A stretch of DNA of 64,000 nt from contig JAHRHY010000004.1 in NCBI GenBank assembly GCA_019671135.1, forward strand, positions 1,860,001-1,924,000, read 5' to 3'. The DNA comes from Linnemannia hyalina. Lineage: Eukaryota > Mortierellomycota > Mortierellomycetes > Mortierellales > Mortierellaceae. The notes beneath the pieces were generated by a model, which worked only from the letters and a program-made list of their open reading frames with translations, had not been told where the DNA came from and made no database searches. The translations under genes were made by a program, and so were the position numbers. Below are positions 11,066 to 22,200 of this stretch, piece after piece. Each line of letters begins with the position of its first letter. Position 1 is the stretch's first letter.

Positions 11066-13803
11066 TCCTCTCCCTTCCCTTCCCTTCCCTTCTCTTCCCT
11101 GTTTCCTCCTTCCCTCCCCCCAATTCATCCAATCATCCCTCGTATGTCTTTTCCGTGGTTTCCTTTCGTTGTCGATTTCGTTTTTCGTCTTTCCCATCGA
11201 CTCCTATTCCTTTGACGAATACATCAAAAATCACAGTGCAAAATAGGTACCATGCTGCATAGTGTCTTTGCTATTCCTCAGGCATTTACATGTGGGTGTT
11301 GGGTGTAACTTGCGTAGTTGTCAGTGCGTGTACACATGCGTGTGATAATGGCGAGTTATGCATTTTTGCCGTAAGAGAGACAAAAAAAAGGAATGGCCCG
11401 ATCCTAGAACCCTATTGGAATGAGCTGTCTCCTTCCCCGAGCCTCTCTCTCTCTGTTCTGACTCTCCTTGCTCACCCCCCTGTGCCTATCCATCGTCAAT
11501 TTGTGATCTTTGTCCTTTGGGGTTGGGTCGCATTGGCTAGCCCCATTACTCCCTGTATAACAACAAAACCACAACGAGAGAGAGAGAAAAGGGAACACAG
11601 TCGCATAGGATTCGTCTTTGCAGTCTATTTGGAGTGGGTTGTCATGGCGGACATGGTGGACATGGTGGTGATCCTTATCCCACCTGTCTCCGCCTTTCGC
11701 CTCTTTTGTCCTGAGGGAGTCCTTTCTCCTTCTCATCGTATTCCTCTCCCTCGCTCCATCTCTTTTTCTCCCGTGCCTTTCCGTGGTAAAACAAACAAAG
11801 AGTGCGTTTTATTTTTACATGGCAGGCCTTTTTTCCCCCTTGACATCGGTGTTGCGGCGGGCTGACAGATGCACACGCACCGCACGCATTCACTGCAATC
11901 CTGTGACGAACATATGGACGTTGTGTGTTCCCATGCTGTGCAGGTGTGTGTGTGGCCTGTGTGCTGAACGTGCGTGAAAATGTGCCCGACCTAGACATGA
12001 CCTGGCCTGATTTAGTCGTGGCTGACGACGTGGACATGGTCAAGCCTAGCCTCGCCAGACATTGGCAGCGATATTTCTCACTTGTATTCCTTCCCAATCT
12101 GGCCACCAATCATCTACTCTCCGTTTCTCGCAGCGCTTGTGTCATGATTGTCACTAAGTGGCTCTTGTGAATTGGATTCTGTCTGTACAGCTCCTTCTCT
12201 CCCTTTCTTTCAGTTGGCCCCAGCTTCTGGTTCTCGCTCTTTCTTGGACATACATACGCATGTACGCATGTACGCATCTCGCCCTGGTCGCACTATTGCT
12301 CTGTGGCATGCCCCATCTGTGATGCCTCTCTTCCCTCCCCCTTGGTCTTGTTCTGACTCTCTCCCTTTGCTTTGTTCTTATCCCCATCTCCTCGATTTTT
12401 TGTTGTTTTTCGTTTTTCCGCGTTATTCTCTTTCATGCGTTGTACACCAAAGAACGTTTTTGAAGGATACCATGAGTGACATACGCCCTTAAAAGAAGGA
12501 AATAGGGTCAATGGGGACGATGCATAGAGGCTATTTCGACCTGGATAACAATACAGGAACATTCAACAATGAGGAAAGATGGGATTCTTACTCTTTCCAC
12601 ACCACCTTGGAGGAGGGAAGGAAGAGGGTGATGATTCTCGTTCATGCTGTCATCGCGGTAGCTTTCTTTTTTTTCCCATTGGGTTGGGCATGGTTTGTCG
12701 GTATCCTCTGTCGGTTCCAACATATCACTTCTTCCCAATCCAAATGTTCCTGATTGACCCATCCTTACTTTTTTTTCTATCTCTTTTTTTCTTCCTCTTT
12801 TCCTCCTTACCTTCTTTACGTTTCCCTTTCTCTTTCTATCTTTTCTAATCCGTCTTATTCCTCTGCTCTCTCGCGCCTCTCTCTCTTTCCACTTCTCCCC
12901 ACTCCACTCTTACTCCAGTCCAGGCTATCCTCGTCGACGTCGTCGTCACTTCGTCACCTCGTCATCTCATCGTGTCCCCAAATCCATCTCGCACATCCCA
13001 CATCATCCAGATATCGACATTTATCTTCGGGAGCGTCGTCAGCATCCAATTCATTGTTGGCACAAGACAGCACAACAACCTTTTGTTGCCTTTTCTCATT
13101 ATTCTCCTTCCCTTTTCTTCCGTCCGACAAGCCTTGTCAATTGTTGTTTGATTGATCCTCCTCCCTCTGGTAAGCAAATGAATGCATTAGGTACCATACA
13201 CAAGCAAATATACCCATTTGTGAAGTGCATTGTCCAAGTCATTGTCGTGCGTAATTGAGATTGCATACTACATGTAGTATATGTTCATCTGCAATACATG
13301 TATACGACATACGTTTTCTGTTGATCTCCTCCGTTTTGTTCTTATCATCTTCCTTAGTTTTAATTGCCTACTAAACTCTGTACTCTCTCTCTCTCTTTTT
13401 CTCTCTTTTTCTCTCTTTCTTTCATTACTCTACTCTCTCGCTTTGTTTCTCTCTCACACTTGCCCTTTCGCCTCCGCCTGTCTTTATTACCCATCATCAA
13501 CCCCCTTCAATTATCTCCTTGTCTCCTCTCCTCTCCTCCCACGTTGTTTTATTGTTAATTTCTTGTCCTTCCATCCTTTCTCTGTCTCTCTCTCTCTTTT
13601 TTCCCCTTTCTCTATTTCTTTTTCCTCATCCACTTTCCCTCTCTTCCTCTCTCCTTGACTCATTTGTGGCCGCATTACAACTCTAATACCAACCGTACCT
13701 TTATTACAAGCTCAGTCGCACTCTCCTTTCTCTTTATCTCTCTCATCCAATCTCTCTACCTTGTTACCCTCCTCATCTTCTATCCCTTCACACTCGTAGC
13801 ACC

Positions 13804-16080
13804 ATGTCATCTACACCACAGCTACCATTGGAGCTCTGGTTCCAGATTCTCAACCAGACGCTCAACCTTCTCCTCCCAACTGCCACAACACCTCGACTCT
13901 ACTCTACCTACATAATGCCATTGCTTTTGACTTCTCATACCTTCCACGAACACTGCCATCCCATCACGGCCCCTCACCTCCGAAAACACAAGCTGCTTCA
14001 ACTCTTTACACGATGGAAGGCTGCACATTCAAGAGAGGTCCATTTTTACCATCACCCACTGCGAACTCATGTTCGGTACGCCCTCCCAGACCGTGTCGGT
14101 AACCCCCCAGGCGAAGAGTACGAGACTCTTTACAGCTTTATCAAGCGCGCATATCTTTTTGGATGCGAGAGCGTTTGTGGAACTGTGATCCCGGTGGAAG
14201 GTGGTCTGGAAGCACCTCCTGTAGTCCCAGCAGCAGCACCGGGAGCACCTGGGGTGGTGCCGCCTACTCAGAATGACGATGCACAGGCCGCCGTCCCTGC
14301 TGCAGGTGCTATCCCAATGCCCGCATCGGCCATAACCGGCACTGGTACCACGCCAGGTAAGAATTCAATCATGTCTGATTGTTTTTAAAGTGCTGATCGC
14401 TGATTTGCATCGCCAAAAGGTTATCGGTCTCGGAGTTATAGCTTCATTCTGAACGGCCGTGCACTATGACGGAAAAATTAATTTTTTGTTGTTTTGTTTG
14501 CCATAGTTCCTGGAAGTTTGGTTATCGCTCCACCACCTGCACCAGTGGTTCCACCCGTACCAACGCATCATGGGGGCGACGGAGGTGGACAGGGCTGGAA
14601 AGGCCACGCTCTGCAGTGGCATGTCGCCAATCCAACGTTCGCAGCAGAGGGCACTCTGGAACTCTACAGAGACATTGTCGAGGAGTATCGACGAGTTGTC
14701 TGTGGAAGTCCGGCGTCCAGGGAGCGTGCACGTGAGATGGAGTTGGTCATGGATCGGATAAAGAACCCTCACCGATATGCTTCAACAGAGTTAATACAAG
14801 GGTCAGACAGTTCTTCCCAGAAACAGCAATCTACCGCCGATCAACGGACAGAGATGGAGCACATGGACCACATCAAGGATATTGCTGAGGAAGATGAGTC
14901 CGACATGGAGGAGAACGACGATGAGGACGACGATATCGAAGACAATGAGTCCGACATGATTGAGCGCGATGAGAGTGAACTTTTGTCCGAGATCGAGGCT
15001 AAGGGTGGACTCCGCCGACGCGATAGCGGTCATGGGCAGTCATCATCCGACATGGACATTGATGATGATCTTGATGAGGACGATGAGGAGGACGAAGATG
15101 AGGATATGCTGGGCTTGGATCAACAGGAAAACTATCGTTGCCGCCACGTCAATATCAATGACATGCTGGACAACGAGTCCAACAGTGGTCGATCCAGGAA
15201 CAGCAGCAAGCGGGAACCTGAGACTATGTCCATGGACTATCAACTTGAGGGAGCCAGCAGGCATCGCCGTGGATTGCGTAACCGCAAGATGGGGCGCTCG
15301 TACTCTGCCAACGAACAAGAACGTTTGATCATGGGCATGGCGTTGGATAAGCCTTATCACACGATGGCATCACTCTCACCCTTCCACGCAATCGAGGCCA
15401 AGGGACAGCTGCCTCCCGCTTCATCAGGATCTTCGTCGGCATCCTCATCGTCGTCATCTTCGTCACCAACATCTCCTGCGTTGGGATTTACGAGATCGGG
15501 ATCACCGGTGCCTTTCACCCCTTTGGTTTCATCGACTCGCAAGTCTCGTGACGCTATGGGATACAGTCGGCCCAAGTCTCCACGCAATGTGCTCCAGCGC
15601 AGCCACTCTAGTCCTGGTACTACCACTGCCGGTGTTCGTATACCCACGAGCGCTAACAACACTAATAACAGCCGTTCCCAACTTGGTGCCGGACCCCTCG
15701 ATGCTCCCCCATCAGACATAACGACAACGCCTGCAGTCTCGCCACTCGACAACACGACGACAACGGCTCCTTCTTCTACATCATCGTCGCAAACGCAGTT
15801 GCCTCGGGCGTTGCGCGCAGAAGATCTGGACTTCGATCTGGCATCTGCATGCGCAAACACGTTTGCTTCGGATTTGGCGTTTGTCCTTGCGCGTGTGCCA
15901 GGGTTGGGTGCCCATTTTCATCGATTCGAGCAGTTGGCCAAGTTGAAGCTCCATGTGGGCTGGGCCAAGCATGCACAGAGCCGGGGAGGGAACGATGTCT
16001 TTGTGATGAGCTGTTCTCGGTTGATTGGACTCCTTGCTCCCCTGGCCAACACCCCTCTCGTCAGCGAGCGTGGCGGTTAG
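13804..16080 (+). CDS. F-box-like protein with a long acidic, low-complexity middle
   Basis: Two exons, 13804-14356 and 14507-16080, joined in frame (G|TT) to give 708 residues. The first 30 residues, starting SSTPQLPLELWFQILNQTL, resemble the start of an F-box (LP.EL...IL), which would link a substrate to an SCF ubiquitin ligase through Skp1; that role is inference. A folded-looking segment follows (HEHCHPITAPHLRKHKLLQL, then KRAYLFGCESVCG). After it come a Pro/Ala linker at the intron, a second conserved-looking block (GWKGHALQWHVANP), a strongly acidic Asp/Glu stretch at about residues 295-370, and Ser-rich linkers. A C-terminal helical block has LDFDLASACANTFASDLAF. I recognise no WD40 or LRR substrate domain. 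The ATG is in a good context (ACCATGT) after a CT-rich leader. Confidence 0.75.
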
Positions 16081-16484
16081 AGTATTTCACTTATCCTTTT
16101 CATAAAACAACGATATTACAACCAGAGAGGCTACTGTATTTGCGATGGACTTGAAGAGGAATATTTCCCCGTTGACATACACAAACAAAACAGGATGAGT
16201 TTTGCCTGACTCGTATGTCTTTTCTCTTGTTCTTTTTCTTTCAAATAAAATATGACAGCATAAAGGCTACAACTCTTTGTCTGCGACTCCTGATGTTTCA
16301 CTCTCCCTGTCCCTCTTTTTCCGTCCAATCCCTGCTTTCCTTCTCACGCGAAAAAGTACGCCACCAAAATATTTCCTTCTCTCTCTCCCTACAAATCGCC
16401 CTCTGCTTCTTTCTTTCTCTTCTTTCCTCATCTTCCTCGACTCTCTTTTGCTACAATCACCAGCAACCTTGCTCTCTCGCAACC

Positions 16485-16680
16485 ATGCCTCCACAGCAGC
16501 TAGCAGATTCCCTCGACTCTTTTACTCATTCATACCTTCGCTCCATGCTGATTCCCTCTCATTCTTCGCAATCAACCTTCTCCATCCACAAACGCGACCA
16601 TGACTTGGTCTCAGCCACACTCCGCTCTTCGTTGACGCACAAGCCTGCTTGGACTCTTGAGAGCTTTATTCCCCAGCATG

Positions 16681-16711
<31 letters not shown>

Positions 16712-18103
16712 GCAACAAACACCACTCCACAGGAACGACGGTCTCGGTATCAACAACACTACCAGCTACTACGGCAACTACTACTACAACGTCTATCCCC
16801 ACTACTACAACAGCTACTCCTACAACGAGTACCCCCGCTACTACTTTTACCCTACTGCCTCAACACAGACGACACCCCCTGCTTCAACCACCAGACAGAC
16901 GACAACTCCTGACACCACCACCACCGACACCACAGAACCAACGACTCCCCGCTCTTTCGCCGCGTCACTCAAGTCGAGCCCGTCCTACTACCGCCTCTTC
17001 CCTGAAGAGCAGCAGCAGGTGTGGGGTCAAGCCTGCGAGTACCAGACGGCGCTTAGTTACAACCGTCCTCACTCCTACCACGCTACCAAGAACTTTCCCA
17101 AGTACAACTCCTTTCCGTCGTCGAATACGTCTAGTGTTGTCAACCAGGCACCCTTTACTCAGGAGCAACAACAACCCCGAGTTTATGAGATACAGAGCAA
17201 CAACAACCACTGGTGCACAATCGTAGAGACCAAGACACCTCACTCGTCTCCAAGCACATACGATTTTCTCGGTTCCGTCTACGACTACGAGAGTGCTCAC
17301 TCTCAGAAGGCACATGCATTGCGAGGTCAGGACAGCGGGAACCAGACGGCACTCGGCCAGAGTCGCCATCTGGACACCACGGATCGTGCCAGGAAGCAGG
17401 CCAACCCAGAGTCACAAGATTCCCACTGGATTCCCGAGAATTCAATCCTTGAACCACAACAGCATCAGCCGCATGGACATGGAACAGTGTACACAACGAC
17501 CCTTGGATACAACTACTATGCAACCCCAGAAACGACGCCGCCTCGCTCATCTATGGGGACACACAAGTCCCACAGCTCGGCATACCAGAGTACAGCTTAC
17601 TCTCAGCAGACACACGCGTCACAAGGCCACGAGAGCGGGTACAAGACGGCATTCAGCTACGACCTTGATCATCACGCTGCCTTGAACCAGAGAGGATACC
17701 ATGCCTATCCAGAGTCGCATGAGCCTCAATGGACCTACGCCGGCCACTTCCCTCAGCAGCAGCAGCAGCGGCAGGAACAACAGCAGAGATCACTACTCTA
17801 CAGCAACGACGGAGCCAGTGCCGAGCACAACCCCACCTCTTCCTTCAATAACAGTCAGTATCAGAGCTACTACCACGTCAATGAAACAAGCATGCCACAT
17901 TCATTGGCAGAGACACGCGAGTCTAGCTCGATCCAGTCGAGGCGCTCCCTTGAGCAGCAACAGCAGCATCCACCCTACGGCAACAGCACTGAGCTCGACT
18001 CAACCCTCAACAGCTACCACTACCGCTCATCCTTGAACCCTGCCGAGTACCGCTCTCTTATCATAGCGCACGGTACCGGCATTACTCACCAAGGCAGCTT
18101 CTC

Positions 18104-18160
<57 letters not shown>

Positions 18161-18788
18161 GCAGCAACAGCTGGATCGCGGACGCGAGCATGTCATGGCG
18201 TCCGGCAACAATCATAGAAACAGCACAACCATGAGCAGTATGGAGGATCGTCTTTTCCCATTGATGCGCAATTCTACTTCGGTACAACAAGGTTATTTAC
18301 CTCAGCCGCAGAGGCAACAAACTCAGGGACATGAGAATGACAGCCGCGTTGTCGACAATAGCAGCAACCACCACCACTTCGCCATGAACCCCACTATGCT
18401 GAAGCCTGTGCCAGGACCGCCACTCCCACTCCCACCACCACCACCACCAGCGGCAACGTCAACCCACAGCTCAGGCAGCAGCGGTCTCCTTTTGACCAAG
18501 GCATTCAGTCCTTCCTATTTCGACCCCGATGACTGGGTGGAGCGATTGCTGGAGGAGGAAGAGGAGTCCTTCGAAACCGTGGGTTATCCGGAAAGTTTCA
18601 CCGACTTTGTCGCATATGAGCGATACAGGACTCAGATGGAGAGGTCCAAGTATGAACGGGAGCAGAAAATTGAGGCGAGGGCCCGAGCCATTGCAAAGGC
18701 GAAGGCAGACGGACAAGCCAAGTATCAGGCCAAGGCCCAGAACAAGATGAAGAGTGCGATTTCGGAGGTTCTCTTCAGTCGTTTGTGA
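16485..18788 (+). CDS. Gln/Tyr-rich, prion-like repeat protein, copy A (intact)
   Basis: Single exon, 767 residues; not a family I recognise. The frame is open further upstream, but the first good ATG is at 16485 and copy B has the matching ATG. Layout: a short N-terminal block (SFTHSYLRSMLIPSHSSQST), a 12-residue polyQ, a Tyr/Asn-rich stretch (about residues 88-125), Thr/Pro-rich linkers, then three related units whose core motif (GQACEYQTA, GQDSGNQTA, GHESGYKTA) starts at residues 181, 281 and 381. Next comes a long CAG/CAA tract (about 18,107-18,170), a Pro run, and a C-terminal block (SPSYFDPDDWVERLLEEEEE, then a charged Lys/Arg/Ala helix) ending VLFSRL. No signal peptide or membrane segment. 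Composition suggests disorder and assembly, as in prion-like or RNA-binding scaffold proteins; that is inference. It converges with DNA ligase IV, 509 bases downstream. Confidence 0.8.
17025..17924 (+). repeat. Three 300-base coding repeat units in copy A
   Basis: The codons that start the motif G-(Q/H)-x-x-x-x-(Q/K)-T-A fall at 17,025, 17,325 and 17,625, exactly 300 bases (100 codons) apart. Each unit also carries a Gln-rich run and a Y...ET.P.S segment at a similar offset. The DNA of the units has diverged, so these are old repeats. Confidence 0.7.
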
Positions 18789-19297
18789 ACATTTTTTTTG
18801 TTTATTGTGCCACGTTTTTTTCATTCCTTTTACTTTCAGGCACGATTATTTGATTCCACTTTTCCATCATATCTTTTCTTCTTTCATAATCTTTTCTTTC
18901 AAAATCATATCATTGTATCTCATGTCATGCCATATTAGTGTTTTTAATTGAGTTGATTAATGTATCGATGTCAATGCGATAATAGCTCCATCGAGGTGCC
19001 GTTGTCTCCATTATTCAATAACGATGAACAACTGTTTATTTTTCATTATATGACCTTGTTCTCGAGCATTCATTGTAGCTGGAGGAAGGAAGAAAGAAGT
19101 CCGATATATCTGAAAATCAGGGAAGGAAAGTTTATTTTTGCAATTGGAGGGCGAAGCAGAAAAAACGGCAACGGACTCCGTTGCACATTATTATTTTTTC
19201 TTTTTTTCTTCGCATTGTTTTCTAGTAGACGCACTATGCTAGCCAGCAGCAGAAGTGGTGAGGAAGCGACATCGCAAAGGCAGTAACCGCATGCAAT
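18789..19297. other. Convergent intergenic region
   Basis: Lies between the stop codons of copy A (+) and DNA ligase IV (-). AT-rich with T tracts. The first 135 bases belong to the segmental duplication. It probably holds the 3' UTRs of both genes; I see nothing else. Confidence 0.5.
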
Positions 19298-22200
19298 CTA
19301 CTTGACAGGGTAGTAGCCTTCCTCAGGAACACGGTACCTGTTCTTCTGCGACTGCATGACCCAGTCCGAGGTGACCAACCGAGGCACCTCAAACGTGCTG
19401 GCTTGAGGACCGTACAGGACCGACACCTTCATAGCGTCCATCCAGAGGTCGACCGTGTCGAGATACAGTGGATCAAACAGTATCACCAGCTCCAGGGGCA
19501 CACCCACATCCTCCTCCTCCTCCTCCTCCTCTGCTTCCTGGAACTGAGATTTGCTGCTGTTATCGAGACGCTCTCGAAGGCGGACACGGTTTCGGAGGCG
19601 GCGTTGACAAAAGCCAATGGTGCATTGTTCTTGGGGAATGACCCTCGCCCCATGGAACTCCAGGATCACCTTCACGATGTCAAGGCTGTCAAGTAAGAGA
19701 GTGGAAAAAAGACGAAGTGATCAGCTGTTGTACCTCGAGACGTGAAGGGCGATATATCACGTATGCAACAACGGGATACTTACTTGTTCCGGCAGATCTT
19801 GTAGTCAGTGAGGGTGGAGAGAGTGTGGGCCAGCTTTTCTTTCTGAATTGTCTCTTCAGCGACCAACTGCCAGTGCAAGTTATCCACCTCCCGATTAATC
19901 GACTGGATGGACAGCTCCTCGTCAGAAGGACTCGTCCGGCCTTGACTCTCTTTCTTCCAATTCCAATGATCAACTGCCTTGGACAACATGTCAAACATGG
20001 TTTGATTCTTGATGCGAACACCCTCACGGTTTCCTGCTCCGCTTCCTCCATAACTCGCACCGTGTCCGTCCAGATCATACTCGCTCTTGATGACCTGCTT
20101 GCCCTTGTTGTCCTTCAGCACCGAGTTCGCCAAGTGCTCTTCTGGTTGAGGCGGATAGACTATGACAACTTCGACGCCCTGAAACATTCCCAGTGGGGGT
20201 TCAGTTTCGCCGTCCTGTCCATAGTATTTTCGGGTTATCGCTGCCGTGATCTTGCGCGCCCTCTTTGCATCTCGATGAGCCCAGCCTCCAACTGCGCGTT
20301 CCATGGCTGCAAGTGAGCTTTTTATATCCCTATCGACCCCTGTGCCAGTGGCAATGTGGTCAAGTTGGTCCTCGAGGTTGTTGAGTCGCTTAGTCCTTAT
20401 CGTTGCCGCACGTTCCTGAGCCTTCTCTTCACGTCTTCGCTTCACCAGGTCGCTCCTGTTCACCATCTTGCCGAGGATCTAAACCAATAATTACTCGAAG
20501 GTTAGCTCCTGCTCGCTTAGGTCCACCATGCATACATATATCGTTGAATGGCTGAAAGAGGGGTCATACCTCTTGAAGAGCACTGGTGCTGAGTTGGTCA
20601 GTGTAAGAGTCCTCGTATTCGTCCATGATCAGTCTGAACTCTTTTTCAGTCTCTTTGGTGGTGAACAGCATGTACTTTGGGTTCAAGGGGATCAGCCTCA
20701 ACTCCTTGACGCAATCACGGACCCAGGTCGGCAGCACAATGTTCTTGTCGCCCCTCCTTTTTAGTCCCACCACACCAGGGCCTATAGAAAGCACACCACA
20801 ATAGGAATTGGTGACAGGAGGTTAGACACTCTGAGCGACACACATACAAAAAACAATTCGTTCGGTCGCAATAGTTCGAATGTCTCAGGCAGCATGTGCT
20901 TACCATTCTCCCCAGCGACAACGATGGTGTTATCCATTTGCGCCGACTGCGATTGCTTCCCTCCGAAACGCTTGACCAACACCTCGAGCTCTCCTTTGGT
21001 CTGAATTGCATCGCCCTGAACAACCCAAAAGACTTGACCCTTGAAAAGATCCGTCTCGACCTTGACCACACTGGTATCCCCGACCATGGCTTGCAGCAAA
21101 TGTGCTTGTATTACCTAGTAAAGGTATATACAAACAAGTAACCAACGTGAAAGTCAGGTTAGGTATGCACGATTCCACTAAGCTGCAATTGAATGGAAGG
21201 TTTGTCCTGCAGTCGCACTTGGGATAAAAATAATTTGCTCCGCTTACTTTTCGAGGTCCGGTCTGCTTCGCCTTGGTCTTTGTCCTATAGAGATGCACAA
21301 GAGCAAGTTCATTATATGTTAGCAACTCTTATGTTGCAAAAGATCCAGCTATTGTAACAACACATATACAATATTTACGTACTTGGTCAAGCTGGTGTCA
21401 ATGACTCTCATGGACAGCTTTCCCTTGAACTCTCGGTACATGCGATGGACCTCGCTCATAGTCATACAGGACGACGCGTCCTTGTCTTCTCGTACACGCA
21501 GGAAGCGTGGGAATCGGACAGTATACTCTGACGCATAGGACTCTGAGTTCGCCAGAATCTCGGATGCCTTGATCTCCACCACGATAGATCTATGTGATAT
21601 GTGATAACGAGTTAGCATTTGGTGGCGTAAAATTCTTATGCTTCTTGCTTCCGGCCCATTGGAAATAGAAAGTCGTTCTCAACGGACTTACTTCTCAGGG
21701 TCGATGATCACGTCGGGTCGCATTTTGGCATTGTCAACTAAGTCGACCCATGGGTTTTCCCGGTAATACTTGTACTCTTTCCAGTGAGGTCCCAGCCGCT
21801 GACTATTACGACGATCAATTAAAAGATTTGACGTTAGCATTCAGAACAATCACACTCGACTACATGAACAGATGCCTCAATCCAGAATCCTTTAGTATAA
21901 CTTGCCTGAATTTTCCCATTTGCTGATATGTGAAGCCAGATCCAAACTTGCAGAAGGTCAAGAACTTCTTCCCCGTTTGAGATTTCGATGTATTGTCCCG
22001 TACAGCACAGATATACGACGAGATCACTCCATGACCGCCCCGAGTGCCCGATCCGTAGTAACCTCCGACAATAAGGACATCCAGACTGTCAAAGACTCCG
22101 TCGACATACTCCGGTTTGATCTTGACCCACTGCTCACCACGACCATTGGGTATATAGGCCGACCTCGGGTTCTTGACAATCACGCCCTCTTGTCGATCCA

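Larger units (their letters stand above)
9801..13803 (+). other. Long pyrimidine-rich region upstream of the F-box-like gene
   Basis: Four kilobases without a conserved frame. The plus strand is CT-rich over most of it, with TCTG-type repeats near 9,861-9,898, a 17-base C tract at 11,049-11,065 and many CTCT runs up to the ATG at 13,804. It may hold a long 5' leader with non-coding exons, or another transcript. The open frames here encode only Ser/Leu/Phe/Pro strings expected from CT-rich DNA. Confidence 0.45.
16240..18925 (+). repeat. Segmental duplication, copy A
   Basis: About 2.7 kb, near-identical and in the same orientation as 41,388-44,085. It covers the 5' leader, the whole Gln/Tyr-rich gene and about 140 bases of 3' flank. 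Similarity fades upstream around a CATAAA box (16,259) and downstream after a shared segment near 18,910-18,925. I see no terminal repeats, target-site duplication or transposase. Confidence 0.9.

Noticed and set aside
9823..11865. Several 110-211 codon plus-strand frames
   Set aside because: Low-complexity products of the pyrimidine-rich region, overlapping in different frames, with no conserved segment or splice logic.
15357..15860. 167-codon minus-strand frame inside the F-box-like gene
   Set aside because: Antisense shadow of a GC-rich coding exon; no protein-like motif.
16215..16484. Extension of the copy A protein upstream to 16,215
   Set aside because: The added residues are Ser/Leu/Phe from the CT-rich leader, and the duplicate is not conserved as protein there (insert of about 35 bases).
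16240..18925. Transposable element as the cause of the 2.7-kb duplication
   Set aside because: No terminal inverted or direct repeats, target-site duplication, transposase or reverse transcriptase motif seen at either copy.
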